From Bacteroidetes bacterium GWF2_38_335 (GTDB taxonomy: Bacteria; Bacteroidota; Bacteroidia; Bacteroidales; GWF2-38-335): DNA of 64,000 nt. The DNA is taken from assembly GCA_001769535.1 (NCBI GenBank), contig MEOH01000011.1, forward strand, positions 1-64,000, given 5' to 3'. The translations under genes were made by a program, and so were the position numbers. Under the pieces are notes generated by a model. It was not told where the DNA came from, did no database searches, and saw only the letters and a program-made list of their open reading frames with translations. Positions 44,600 to 54,860 of this stretch are shown piece after piece (position 1 is the first letter of the stretch; every line of letters begins with the position of its first letter).

Positions 44600-47500
44600 A
44601 TGAAAAAACATATTTTTTTTGTTACGATTGTATTTTTTTTACACCTAGCCACTTATGCACAGTGGGGCTCAGTTGATACAACATTTAATCCGGGCGATCA
44701 GGGCTTTGGTTATGGTGATGGAGCAGAGGCAACTGTTCAATCTTCAGTTATTCAAAGTGATGGAAAAATTTTAATAGTTGGTTCCTTTGCGAAATATAAT
44801 GGAACAATAAGTAGAAATATTGCAAGATTATACCCAAATGGTGATATTGATAATACTTTTAATATTGGAAGTGGGGCTAATGGAATAATATATGCATCAG
44901 CAATACAAACAGATGAGAAAATATTAATAGGTGGTGATTTTACTAGTTTTAATGGAACAAGCATTAATCGGATAGCACGATTGAATAGTGATGGAAGTAT
45001 TGATACATCTTTTCATGTTGGAACGGGTATTGATGATTTAATTTTTACAATAAAAATCCAAAACGATGGTAAAATAATTATTGGCGGCGAATTTATTACT
45101 TATAATGGAACAAGTGTAAATCGAATAGTACGTTTAAATAATGATGGGAGTATTGATACTTCTTTTAATATTGGGACAGGAGCAAATAATTATATTAGGG
45201 CCATTGAAATTCAATCAGATGAAAAGATAATTATTGGTGGTGATTTCACAACTTTTAATGGTGCCAATAAATATCGAATTGCTCGATTAAACAGTAATGG
45301 AAGCAATGATGGGACTTTTAACACATTTTCGGGAATGGAAGATCCGGTTTTTGGAATTGCAATTCAATCAGATGGAAAAGTAATTATTGTGGGGGAATTT
45401 GGTTTATTTCAAGGATTTAGCGTAAATGGAATCGTTAGATTAAATACCAATGGAACCAAAGATGTGACATTTAGCACTGGAACTGGATTTAATAATACTG
45501 TTTATTCGCCAGTAATTCAATCAGATGGAAAAATTATCATTGGCGGGGCTTTTTCAAATTACAATGGATATACAAGGAACTATTTGGTCAGATTAAATTC
45601 AAATGGTAGTATAGATTTATCTTTTAATCCAGGGGAAGGGCCAAGTGGATGGATTAGTTCTATTTCTAATTATACAGATGGAAAAATTATTATTACAGGC
45701 GGTTTTGAACTTTATCGTGGAATTGGAAGGCATCATATCGCTTGTTTGAATACAGATAGTAGTTTTGATGAATCATTTAACAAAGGAACAGGAGCAGATA
45801 ACGTGATTATGATTACTAAAATAAATTCTAATGGTAAGGTTTTAATATGTGGCACCTTTAAAAAGTTTAATAATTATGGTAGAAATCAAATTGCTCTTTT
45901 GAATTCAGATGGTACTATAGACACAACTTTCAATCCGGGAACTGGGATTAATGGTAGTATTTGGGATGCTATTTTTCAAAATGATGGAAAAGTTATTGTT
46001 TGTGGAAATTTTTCTGAATATAATGGTATAGCAACAAATAATTTAATTCGAATAAATACAGATGGTTGTATAGATAATTCATTTAATATTGGAACAGGAC
46101 CATCTTCAGGGGTTTATTCATTAGCTATACAAACTGACGGAAAAATTATTATTGGAGGAGGGTTTTCAAGTTTTAATGGAATATCAATAAAAAAAATTGC
46201 AAGATTAAATTCCGATGGAAGTCTTGATAATTCCTTCAACCCCGGAATTGGACCAAATGGAGGGGTTTTTTCAATTGCTATTCAAAATGATGGGAAATAT
46301 ATTATTGGGGGTCAATTTAACACATATGTGTATTCAGATAGAAATTGTATAGCAAGAATTAATATAGACGGAAGCCTTGATGAATCATTCGATCCAGGAA
46401 CAAGTGTAGACAATACAATAGAAACTGTTGAATTACAAAGTGATGGTAAAATTTTAATTGGAGGTTATTTTAATAGCTATAATGGAGTTTCAATTAAAAA
46501 TCTTGCAAGATTGAATTCTGATGGAAGCCTTGATGCCTCATTTTATGTTGGAACAGGAGCAAATAACGGTGTTTTTGAAATTTCTGAACAAACAGATGGT
46601 AAAATTTTAATTGGAGGTGAGTTTACTTATTATAATGGAGTAAATAAAAAATATTTTGTTCGTTTAAACAATGATGGGAGTATTGATAATTTATTCATTA
46701 TGGGATCAGGTCCAAGTTATAAAATTAGAGCAATTGAAATTCAAAATGATGGAAAGATTATTATTGGAGGTGAATTTGTAAGTTACAACGGTGTTGGAAG
46801 AAACAGAATTGCCAGATTATTGGCTTGCTCAGAATATTATTCATCTGAATCAATTGATATTTGTGAAGGAGAGTCCTATAATTGGCATGGAATTGATTAT
46901 GAAACAACGGGAATTTATTATGACACTATAACAAATTTTAATGGATGCGAAAGTGAATTTCAATTATTATTAAATATTAATTATAAATATTTATATTCAG
47001 ATACTGCCAGTATTTGTGGAGGAGAGTCCTTTAATTGGCGTGGTATTGAATATAATACTTCTGGAGTGTATTATGATAGTTTAATAACTAATAAAGGATG
47101 CGATAGCATTTTTATGTTAGTACTCATTGTTAATCCAAGTTACTCATTTTCAGAAGCGCAAAGCATTTGTGTTGGTGATGTTTATACATGGCAAGGTATG
47201 GATTATACCTCTACAGGAGTTTATTACAATAATCTTACTTCTGCTTTTGGTTGTGATAGTCTTTTTCAATTGGATTTAACAACTTATTTTATTGATACAA
47301 GTGTTTCATATTCAGGAAACAATCTTTATTCAAATTTCATTGCAGATTCTTACCAATGGGTTGATTGTGACGATGGATATTCTTCAATTCCAGGAGCTCA
47401 TTATCCAATATTTTCTGCCTCAGAAAATGGAAATTATGCTATAATTTTAACAATGGGGTCATGTTCAGATACTTCATCATGCATTCCTGTTACATCAGTA

Positions 47501-47752
47501 GAGGTTGCTTCTAATCAATTTGAAAACGAAATTTCTATATATCCTGTTCCATTTTCTGACGAAATAACAATTGAAGATGAAAATGATTTTAATCAATGGA
47601 GTTTTAAGATATTAAATGCATTAGGACAAGTAGTTTATAATGGAAATGTCATAAATAAAACTATAGTACAGACTGAAAAATTCGCTTCCGGGGTTTATTT
47701 TGTAAGATTTGAAAATGACAATTCGTTTTTTTATAAAAAGATAATAAAGTAA
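44600..47752 (+). CDS. Delta-60-repeat (14 units) protein with Cys modules, T9SS-secreted
   Basis: The start is either 44594 or 44600; the second gives MKKHIFFVTIVFFLHLATYAQ, a standard signal peptide. The first 740 residues contain 14 units of about 50 aa of the form 'A.Q.DGKIIIGG.F..YNG....RIARLN.DGSIDTSFN.GTG', the delta-60 repeat; 14 fits two seven-bladed propellers. Three Cys units follow (about 742-900; 'ICEGESYNWHGIDYETTGIYYD', 'GCDS.F.L.L.VN'), then the YQWVDC domain shared with the protein at 32525 and a type A sorting domain (about 977-1050; IYPVPFSDEI). It is the first gene of a likely operon with the three following secreted-protein genes (gaps of 15, 11 and 20 bp). Confidence 0.9.
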   Translation: MKKHIFFVTIVFFLHLATYAQWGSVDTTFNPGDQGFGYGDGAEATVQSSVIQSDGKILIVGSFAKYNGTISRNIARLYPNGDIDNTFNIGSGANGIIYASAIQTDEKILIGGDFTSFNGTSINRIARLNSDGSIDTSFHVGTGIDDLIFTIKIQNDGKIIIGGEFITYNGTSVNRIVRLNNDGSIDTSFNIGTGANNYIRAIEIQSDEKIIIGGDFTTFNGANKYRIARLNSNGSNDGTFNTFSGMEDPVFGIAIQSDGKVIIVGEFGLFQGFSVNGIVRLNTNGTKDVTFSTGTGFNNTVYSPVIQSDGKIIIGGAFSNYNGYTRNYLVRLNSNGSIDLSFNPGEGPSGWISSISNYTDGKIIITGGFELYRGIGRHHIACLNTDSSFDESFNKGTGADNVIMITKINSNGKVLICGTFKKFNNYGRNQIALLNSDGTIDTTFNPGTGINGSIWDAIFQNDGKVIVCGNFSEYNGIATNNLIRINTDGCIDNSFNIGTGPSSGVYSLAIQTDGKIIIGGGFSSFNGISIKKIARLNSDGSLDNSFNPGIGPNGGVFSIAIQNDGKYIIGGQFNTYVYSDRNCIARINIDGSLDESFDPGTSVDNTIETVELQSDGKILIGGYFNSYNGVSIKNLARLNSDGSLDASFYVGTGANNGVFEISEQTDGKILIGGEFTYYNGVNKKYFVRLNNDGSIDNLFIMGSGPSYKIRAIEIQNDGKIIIGGEFVSYNGVGRNRIARLLACSEYYSSESIDICEGESYNWHGIDYETTGIYYDTITNFNGCESEFQLLLNINYKYLYSDTASICGGESFNWRGIEYNTSGVYYDSLITNKGCDSIFMLVLIVNPSYSFSEAQSICVGDVYTWQGMDYTSTGVYYNNLTSAFGCDSLFQLDLTTYFIDTSVSYSGNNLYSNFIADSYQWVDCDDGYSSIPGAHYPIFSASENGNYAIILTMGSCSDTSSCIPVTSVEVASNQFENEISIYPVPFSDEITIEDENDFNQWSFKILNALGQVVYNGNVINKTIVQTEKFASGVYFVRFENDNSFFYKKIIK

Positions 47753-47767
47753 ATTATTAAATGTATA

Positions 47768-49660
47768 ATGTTTAGGTATAAATCTATATTAATTGTAATT
47801 TATGTGTTTCTAAATTTATTTGCTGAATCTCAGCCAATGAATGGAAACTATACAATAGGAGGAACATCCCCTGATTTTACAGATTTTACAACTGCTGTAA
47901 ATTATTTAAATAATAATGGAGTAGACGGTCCAGTGATTTTCAATGTAAGACCTGGTACTTACGTTGAACATTTTATAATAAATTTTGTGACAGGAAGTTC
48001 GTCAGTTAATACGATTGCCTTTCAATCTGAGGAAATGGATAGTAACTCTGTAATATTGCAATATGCAACAACATCAACTGAAAACTATGTTATTTATCTT
48101 GCAGGAGCTCAGTTTATTAATTTTAATCATTTAACAATTAAAACAACATCAACATCTAACTATCAAATTGTCATATCGGTTTCAAATGGATCAAGTAATA
48201 ATATTTTTAGTAATAATGTAATCAGAAGTAACGTCATTAGTGGAATTTCATCTGCCGCCTTAATTTTAATTAACGGAGGAGGTGATAATAATTCTATTAC
48301 TGAGAATCTATTTGTTAATGGTGGATATCAGATAAAAATAATAGGAATGGCTTCAGATTACTGCATAAATAATAATATAATTAGAAATGTTTTTAGTGGG
48401 ACTGCGGGGTATTCAATCTATGCTCAACTAGAACAAGACATTAGTATTTCAGGCAATAATATAAATTGTAATTTGTATAATTCTTCTTCAGGAATTAGAT
48501 TCGTTAATTGTGGCGGTTTGATATATTTAGAAAAAAATATTTTATGCTTTGGTGGTACTTTAATAAATATTGTGGAATTTAACGATTGTAATGGTTCATT
48601 AATTAATCCAATAATTTTCAAGAATAATTTTGTTTCAGCAACATCAGGTTCATACATTAGATGTATAGTGCTTTACAATGTTTCTTTTGTAAAAATTATA
48701 AATAATAGTTTTAACTTTAATGTTTGGGATAGTTACATAATTGAGTTTGCTATTGGCCTTTCGAATATAGATCTTTTTAATAATATTTTTAATTGGACAC
48801 ATGGAGGTAGTTTTTATGCATCATCCAATTCTATTGATACGTCTCAAATTCACTCAGATTATAATGTTTTCTATTCTTCTGGAAATATTAAGTTTTTGGA
48901 TGATGACAATTATATGACATTTGATGAATGGAGATTCTTAAAAGGACAGGATAACAATAGTTTGATTACTAATCCTTTTTATATTAGCAATACGGATTTA
49001 CACGTAAACAACGCCATTGAAATAATGGGGAAAGCACTTCCAATAATAGAAGTTAACGAAGATATTGATGGAGATTTAAGGGATGTTTTTCATCCTGATA
49101 TTGGTGCAGATGAATTTGAAATAAATTATGCTACTTTTCATGATATAGAATTAATCGAAATTTTATATCCTGATACTAATATTTATTTGCCCATTGACTC
49201 AATTAAAATTAGAGTAAAAAACAATTCGATTTTTGACATTGATTCATTCAATGTTAAATTTTTGTTGTTTGATTTATTACAATATGATGGGAGCGTAATT
49301 AAAAATATTCATCCGGGTGACACTGTTACTGTAGATTTGGGACCTTTTGATTATATTAAAAATACATATTACGAATTTGAGTTTGAAATATCAAATCCTA
49401 ATGGAAATATAGATAATTATTTTGAAAATAATGAAATGGATACGTGGTATTACTATTTAAATGATGTTGAGATTTTTAAAAGAACTAATGATTGCAATGA
49501 TGAGATAGAACTATTTATTAAAAATTTTCCAAAAGCATCTGTTTTATGGTCGAATGGTTCAACTGACAATAGAATAATTGTTACCTCTCCTGGATCTTAT
49601 AGTGTTATTGTAACCGGAGATAATGGTAATCAGGTGACGGATACAATAATTGTATATTAA
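47768..49660 (+). CDS. Secreted right-handed beta-helix protein without a sorting domain
   Basis: 630 aa. A signal peptide (ends AESQ) is followed by NGNYTIGG.SPDFTDFTTAV and then 'NGV.GPVIFNVRPGTYVEH', the entry of a right-handed parallel beta-helix. Asn-rich coils (NNIFSNNVIRSN, CINNNIIRNVF) run to about residue 400, with the closing 'DIDGD.RD..HPDIGADEFE' near 435. A CARDB-like beta-sandwich (about 455-565) and a short Ig-like end (WSNGSTDN..., GSYSVIVTGDNGNQ) follow. Unlike its neighbours it has no YPNP-type sorting domain. The last strand runs directly to the stop, 11 bp before the next gene, so it may rely on a partner or have lost its tail. No pectate-lyase catalytic residues are evident. 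Confidence 0.85.
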   Translation: MFRYKSILIVIYVFLNLFAESQPMNGNYTIGGTSPDFTDFTTAVNYLNNNGVDGPVIFNVRPGTYVEHFIINFVTGSSSVNTIAFQSEEMDSNSVILQYATTSTENYVIYLAGAQFINFNHLTIKTTSTSNYQIVISVSNGSSNNIFSNNVIRSNVISGISSAALILINGGGDNNSITENLFVNGGYQIKIIGMASDYCINNNIIRNVFSGTAGYSIYAQLEQDISISGNNINCNLYNSSSGIRFVNCGGLIYLEKNILCFGGTLINIVEFNDCNGSLINPIIFKNNFVSATSGSYIRCIVLYNVSFVKIINNSFNFNVWDSYIIEFAIGLSNIDLFNNIFNWTHGGSFYASSNSIDTSQIHSDYNVFYSSGNIKFLDDDNYMTFDEWRFLKGQDNNSLITNPFYISNTDLHVNNAIEIMGKALPIIEVNEDIDGDLRDVFHPDIGADEFEINYATFHDIELIEILYPDTNIYLPIDSIKIRVKNNSIFDIDSFNVKFLLFDLLQYDGSVIKNIHPGDTVTVDLGPFDYIKNTYYEFEFEISNPNGNIDNYFENNEMDTWYYYLNDVEIFKRTNDCNDEIELFIKNFPKASVLWSNGSTDNRIIVTSPGSYSVIVTGDNGNQVTDTIIVY

Positions 49661-49671
49661 AGATCATAATT

Positions 49672-52428
49672 ATGAAATATATTTTAAAAATAGCTATTTT
49701 ATTAATTAACTTTCCACTATTTGGACAGTTGATTGAATTTCAATATTTTTCAGATACAAGTTATACGCAGATTGGTATTGATAAAATGTATAAATACATT
49801 GAAGTTAATGATGGAGTTTTAGTATCTGGATATAAAATTATTGCTGATGAGAAAAAACCGTTGATTTTGAAATTAAACAAAAACGGTGAAGTAATATGGT
49901 CAACTTTGGAAAATTTTGAGTCAAATATTTCCAATGTTGTACAATTTTATTTTAGTTTATTTAATGATGGATATATTTATGGTTGTTCGTATGATTCAAG
50001 TGAAAAAACCTTTTGGAAAATTAATGAAGAGACAGGTATTGTACAATGGATTAAAACTTATTCCTTAGATTTAATATCTACAATAAATTTTCGTGATTAT
50101 GATTCAACTAAATTCCTAATTTTATATAGTACATATGATTATATTTATTTAGCAACATTAAGTAAGGTTGATGGTTCAATTTTATCCATAAAAAATCTTG
50201 GGGGATTTTCTTCAAAAATAAGCTTAACAACTGATAATAATAAAAATATTTATACAACAATTGATGATCAGTTTACCAAATATAATGGAAATAATACTAA
50301 TCAAATAATATGGCAAAGAAAATACATTGGACCTTATTCTGGTATTTCAACAGAAATGGAAGCAATTCACTTTGCGTACATTGATAATTATGATGATATT
50401 TATATATTTGGGCAGAACTTTGAGGAAAATGGATTAATAAAAAAAATTGATATTTCAACTGGAATGGAAATATGGAGTGTTGAAGCATGTAGTCAAGAAG
50501 TTGCCGTTCAAAAAGTAATTGATAAAAACAATAAATTATATGTAATTTATAGACAAATTTCTTTTGGGGCATCTCCACAATTTTTCAGGACCTCTAAGGT
50601 TGATAAGTCATCTGGGAATTTGGATTGGGCTTCAATTCAAGATATTGAGGCACTAGGGACACCTGTTGGATCTCATAGTGGTAATCAGCAAGCAGCCATA
50701 TCTCTTGATGTTGACTGCTTTGGCGATATTTATCAAGCTGGTTTTTATGGAGATAGTAATAATGGAACTGAAGCATGGGGTATAAATAAACTGAACGGAA
50801 TTAATGGATTAGAAGTGTTTGATTTAACAATAACTCAGGATTCTGCTGAATTTGATGATTTAAGTATTGGGTTAGCATCTTGTGTTTTTGAAAACTCCCC
50901 TGTTTTTTTAGGAAATTTAGAGTATATCCCCGGAACAGTAAAGCCATTATATGTTACGGTTGAACCAGAAAGCGGCGAAGTAGTTCAAAGATTTTTTATT
51001 GGGACAAGAAAGTATCAAGAAATTTCAAAAACGCTTGATATAATAAATAAAAATGAAAAAGTATATGTACTGAAGCAGGAAGGTAACCATGTTGTGGCGG
51101 AGAAATATGATGAAAATGGAAATTTATTATGGAAAAAAGTTTTCACAGAATCAAAAAAATTAATTGGTGGGCAAATTAATGTAACAGAAAATAACGTTTA
51201 TATTTCTTTAAGCAGGGCTGTTCCTGATACTATTGAGCCATTTTACACTGAAAACATTGATAAAATTTGTTTATTCAAATTAAATAAATCAGATGGGAAT
51301 ATTATTGGAACCGATTCAATAAATTTTTCTCCTTCACCTATGATTCCGTTTGAATTGGAATCAGATGAAGATACTTCATATTTATTTTTTAAGGATGAAA
51401 TATTCATTTATTATACAAAATGGAGTGATGATGGATTTTCATCGGTTGAGATTCTTGAAGCAGCGGGCAGTAATAATGGATACGATGGGAAAATTAATAT
51501 TGTAAAAAATGATACTAATTCATTGTATGTTTTAGGAAGGAATAGGATTTATAAGGTAGTGAAAGAGTCACTTGAAAAGGAAACTGTTTTCATTTATCCT
51601 GGTGAAAGAGAATATTATGATTTTATCCAAATTGATGATTCTATTTATCTCTCAGGAAATGATATTTTTGGAACACAAATAATTACTTCAATTGATTTTT
51701 CTGAAATGACTCAAAATTGGGAAATATCATATAGTGGTAATGGTAAATTATACAAGTCTGTTCGTGATTCTGAAAATAATCTTTATGTAATTGGTACAGT
51801 TAATAATATAATGAATATTTATAAGATTTCATCTGAAAACGGAGAATTAATATGGGGTTATTTCGAAGATTCCTTAATTAACCCAAATACAGTCCCATTA
51901 GATATGGAATTAATTGAAGAGAACAATTGTCTGGCAGTTGGAAGTGCAAAATACAATTCTGATGAAAACTCAGATGTTGTCATGACTTTTTTAAATTTGC
52001 AAGGAGATTTATTAAATGAATATACCAAAACAGATGAGTTGGAAAATAAAAGTCAGGCTTATGTAATTGAAAAAGTTGATACTTTTTTTTGGATTGGTGG
52101 AGCTTATAATAGAGTAACGTTTTCAAAAGAAGGATTTATATATCAAATACATTTAGATTATAGTGATGATTCAACTGTTAATATTGTAAATCCAGACCAT
52201 GGAGAAATATCACTTTTCCCAAATCCTTCAGAAGGTATAATAAATGTAAAGTATGAGAAAGGAGAAGTTTTAAATTATGAAATTTTTGATTTAATTGGAA
52301 GGAAAAGAATAGAGGGTAGATTTATTAATAATAGAACAATGGATATTTCATGTTTAAGCGCGGGTGTTTACATTTTAAAAATTAGATTTCAGAATAAAAC
52401 AGAAGTGTTTAAAGTGGTAAAAAAATGA
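49672..52428 (+). CDS. PQQ-like propeller T9SS-secreted protein
   Basis: 918 aa. Signal peptide ends LFGQ. Repeated strands of the form 'D..Y..G..........KI....G...W' (for example NKNIYTTIDDQFTKYNGNNT, NLYVIGTVNNIMNIYKIS...GELIWGY) suggest PQQ-like or WD-type blades over residues 20-800; the units are too degenerate to count. The type A sorting domain starts near 845 (LFPNPSEGII) and ends EVFKVVKK. It is the third gene of the operon 44600-54635. No cofactor-binding residues can be claimed. Confidence 0.82.
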   Translation: MKYILKIAILLINFPLFGQLIEFQYFSDTSYTQIGIDKMYKYIEVNDGVLVSGYKIIADEKKPLILKLNKNGEVIWSTLENFESNISNVVQFYFSLFNDGYIYGCSYDSSEKTFWKINEETGIVQWIKTYSLDLISTINFRDYDSTKFLILYSTYDYIYLATLSKVDGSILSIKNLGGFSSKISLTTDNNKNIYTTIDDQFTKYNGNNTNQIIWQRKYIGPYSGISTEMEAIHFAYIDNYDDIYIFGQNFEENGLIKKIDISTGMEIWSVEACSQEVAVQKVIDKNNKLYVIYRQISFGASPQFFRTSKVDKSSGNLDWASIQDIEALGTPVGSHSGNQQAAISLDVDCFGDIYQAGFYGDSNNGTEAWGINKLNGINGLEVFDLTITQDSAEFDDLSIGLASCVFENSPVFLGNLEYIPGTVKPLYVTVEPESGEVVQRFFIGTRKYQEISKTLDIINKNEKVYVLKQEGNHVVAEKYDENGNLLWKKVFTESKKLIGGQINVTENNVYISLSRAVPDTIEPFYTENIDKICLFKLNKSDGNIIGTDSINFSPSPMIPFELESDEDTSYLFFKDEIFIYYTKWSDDGFSSVEILEAAGSNNGYDGKINIVKNDTNSLYVLGRNRIYKVVKESLEKETVFIYPGEREYYDFIQIDDSIYLSGNDIFGTQIITSIDFSEMTQNWEISYSGNGKLYKSVRDSENNLYVIGTVNNIMNIYKISSENGELIWGYFEDSLINPNTVPLDMELIEENNCLAVGSAKYNSDENSDVVMTFLNLQGDLLNEYTKTDELENKSQAYVIEKVDTFFWIGGAYNRVTFSKEGFIYQIHLDYSDDSTVNIVNPDHGEISLFPNPSEGIINVKYEKGEVLNYEIFDLIGRKRIEGRFINNRTMDISCLSAGVYILKIRFQNKTEVFKVVKK

Positions 52429-52448
52429 ATTAATCTGATATTAAATTA

Positions 52449-54635
52449 TTGAAATTTGTGAAAATTAAATGTATAATTTTTTTATTTTTTACGCTTGTTC
52501 AAGTAATAAGCTTAAAATCACAGGAAAATTGTGAGGCTTTGTTAATAGGAGATACAGTAAATCTTTCCGTTTCAGGTTATAATGGTTCAATTCAATGGCA
52601 GCAAAGTAGTGATTGCATTATTTGGACAGATATTGTGGGTTTTGTTAATGAAAATGAACAATATATAGTAAATTATCCGGTTGGAGAAAAATATATTAGG
52701 GTAAAAATCACAAATTCATTAATATGCGAATATTCTTCGTGGTTCGGAGATATTTTAAAATTAAAGGTAATAAACTCAACAAATGACCTACAAGTTGGAG
52801 ATCGATTTCATGGGGGAATAGTTTTTTATATTAACGGTTTAGGTGAAGGAGTGATTGCTCCTCAATCAGATCAATATTCAGAAGTCCAATGGGGTTGTTT
52901 TGGAACAAATATTTCAGGGGCATCAAGTACTTCTAATGGCTTTTCAAATACAAACGCAATAGTAACAGGGTGTGCTACAAGGCCAATAGCTGCAAGTATT
53001 TGTGATGAATTGAATTTATTTGATTATTCTGATTGGTACTTACCTGCTATAGATCAAATGGAGGAATTGTATATTCAAAAAGAAATAATTGGAGGTTTTA
53101 CAAGTGAATTATATTGGTCAAGTTCAGAGGTTAGTGCCAATAATGCTTGGAATAAAAATATTTTAACGGGAGAAAGTAGTCCATTATGGAATAAAAATCA
53201 AAGTTACTGTGTAAGATGTATCAGATCATTTAATGGTACTGAAGAAAATAAAAAGACTTTTTTTAATTGTATTGTTGAAGATCCTCAACCACTTGAAATT
53301 ACTGCACAACCAACTTCTATGGTGGTTTGCAAAGGCGATAATGCAAATTTTTTTGTTGTTATAAGTAATTCGTTAGCTACTTTTCAATGGATAAAAGATG
53401 GAGAACCACTTTTAGATTCTATTAATAGTTATATTTCAATTTCTGATGCTTCAGCTATTGATGAAGGCATATATAAATGTGAGATAACTGATTTGTGTTC
53501 TAATAGCGTGACTGAGACAATAAATGCTGAATTAAATGTAATATATTTAGAAGTTGATGCAGGCGATCCATATGGACTATGCACAAGCGACACTTATTTA
53601 ACTTTGCATGCAAATACTATATCAAGTCATCCATTTTTTTCTGGTGAAATTAATTATTTATGGGCACCATCATATGCATTAAGTTCAACAACAATTTCAA
53701 ATCCTATTGCAAGTCCTTCTGTTTCGATTGAGTATAAAGTTTATATAAATGATGAAGTTGGATGCTCTTCATTTGATTCTGTATTTATTAATAAACAAAA
53801 CATCTATAACGATCAACAAATATGTGTGGTTTCATTTGATAAAGAAACAGGAAAAAACAAGATCATGTGGGTGCCTAATACTGAGGTTGGTACAGAAAAA
53901 TATATAATAAAAAAACAAATTTCACCTTTTAACTTTTATTCGTTAGGTGAAGTGTTATCTGGGGAATCACCAATATTTATTGATTACACATCTAATCCAA
54001 GTTTAGGTAGTAGCATTTATAAATTATCTGTTATTGATACTTGTGGAACTGAATCAAATATTGTTTTTTGTGAATATCATAAAACAATTCATCTTGATTT
54101 GACAATGGAAGGTAGTGACGTTGCTTGTTTGACATGGGAACCATACGAGGTTCAATATGATTCATTTATTCCAGAAAAATATTATTTGTATAGAGGGTCA
54201 AGTCCAGAGAGTATTGAATTAACGGATTCAATAGATGCGTTATCAAATTTCTTCTGTTATACAGAAGTTGATGGCTTGAATTATTTTATGGTTGCAACAG
54301 CAAGAGAAGATTGTGCTGGTGAGGAGGGTTCGAGGTACTTATCATTTTCAAATATTGTAGATAATTCTGAATACGTTGGAGATAATGAAATAATAATTGA
54401 CAGTGAATTTTCAGTGTTTCCAAACCCTGCAGATGATATTTTAAACATTAGATCTACAAAGATAAATATCGATTTTAGTTTTAATATTTATGATGCTATG
54501 GGCATTGAAGTATTTGTTAAAGCGGAATTAGTGAATGAGATTATGAAAATTGATATTTCAAATCTGAAGCCGGGTGTTTATTTTATTGAAATAAATGGAG
54601 AAAAAACATCAAGAAAGAAAGTCGTTATTTATTAA
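52449..54635 (+). CDS. DUF1566/Ig-domain T9SS-secreted protein, non-ATG start
   Basis: 728 aa. No ATG lies in frame before the signal peptide (KFVKIKCIIFLFFTLVQVIS), so translation must begin at TTG 52449 or GTG 52458, rare choices for this phylum. The segment at about 113-261 (GDRFHGGIVFYI, WYLPAIDQMEELY, YWSSSE, CVRCIRSF) is a DUF1566/Lcl-type domain related to C-type-lectin-like folds. An Ig domain at about 279-365 (QPTSMVVCKGDNANF, FQWIKDGEPL, DEGIYKCEI) and fibronectin-like segments (460-650) follow. The type A sorting domain starts near 654 (VFPNPADDIL). It is the last gene of the operon. The domain set suggests surface binding. Confidence 0.85.
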   Translation: MKFVKIKCIIFLFFTLVQVISLKSQENCEALLIGDTVNLSVSGYNGSIQWQQSSDCIIWTDIVGFVNENEQYIVNYPVGEKYIRVKITNSLICEYSSWFGDILKLKVINSTNDLQVGDRFHGGIVFYINGLGEGVIAPQSDQYSEVQWGCFGTNISGASSTSNGFSNTNAIVTGCATRPIAASICDELNLFDYSDWYLPAIDQMEELYIQKEIIGGFTSELYWSSSEVSANNAWNKNILTGESSPLWNKNQSYCVRCIRSFNGTEENKKTFFNCIVEDPQPLEITAQPTSMVVCKGDNANFFVVISNSLATFQWIKDGEPLLDSINSYISISDASAIDEGIYKCEITDLCSNSVTETINAELNVIYLEVDAGDPYGLCTSDTYLTLHANTISSHPFFSGEINYLWAPSYALSSTTISNPIASPSVSIEYKVYINDEVGCSSFDSVFINKQNIYNDQQICVVSFDKETGKNKIMWVPNTEVGTEKYIIKKQISPFNFYSLGEVLSGESPIFIDYTSNPSLGSSIYKLSVIDTCGTESNIVFCEYHKTIHLDLTMEGSDVACLTWEPYEVQYDSFIPEKYYLYRGSSPESIELTDSIDALSNFFCYTEVDGLNYFMVATAREDCAGEEGSRYLSFSNIVDNSEYVGDNEIIIDSEFSVFPNPADDILNIRSTKINIDFSFNIYDAMGIEVFVKAELVNEIMKIDISNLKPGVYFIEINGEKTSRKKVVIY

Positions 54636-54700
54636 TGTTATTGTATTGATTAATAATTAAGAATTAAAGGTAAATAATGGGGGTTGATTAACTCCATTTT

Positions 54701-54860
54701 TCATTTATACCCCCTAAGATCCTTAATCTCCTTTACATTTTTATCTTTCATAATTTGGTCCATTCGGGCCGGTGGGTTCCATCCTTTTTTTCTTTGCCTG
54801 GTTAAATTCTGAGAGCAACGTTTGCAGCAGGCAAACGAACTTCGGCGGTTGCTCTCATGC
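54701..54860 (-). pseudogene. 3' fragment of the zinc-ribbon gene family
   Basis: Same fragment and same junction as 43914-44073, ending DLRGYK before the TGA at 54703-54701. The minus-strand frame has CCKRCSQNL, RQRKKGWNPPARMDQIM and KNVKEIKD. Shared borders show that the composite with the spanin-like sequence was formed once and then copied. Confidence 0.8.

Noticed and set aside
47768-49660. Pectate lyase
   Set aside because: Only the beta-helix fold pattern is visible; no catalytic or calcium-site signature could be identified.
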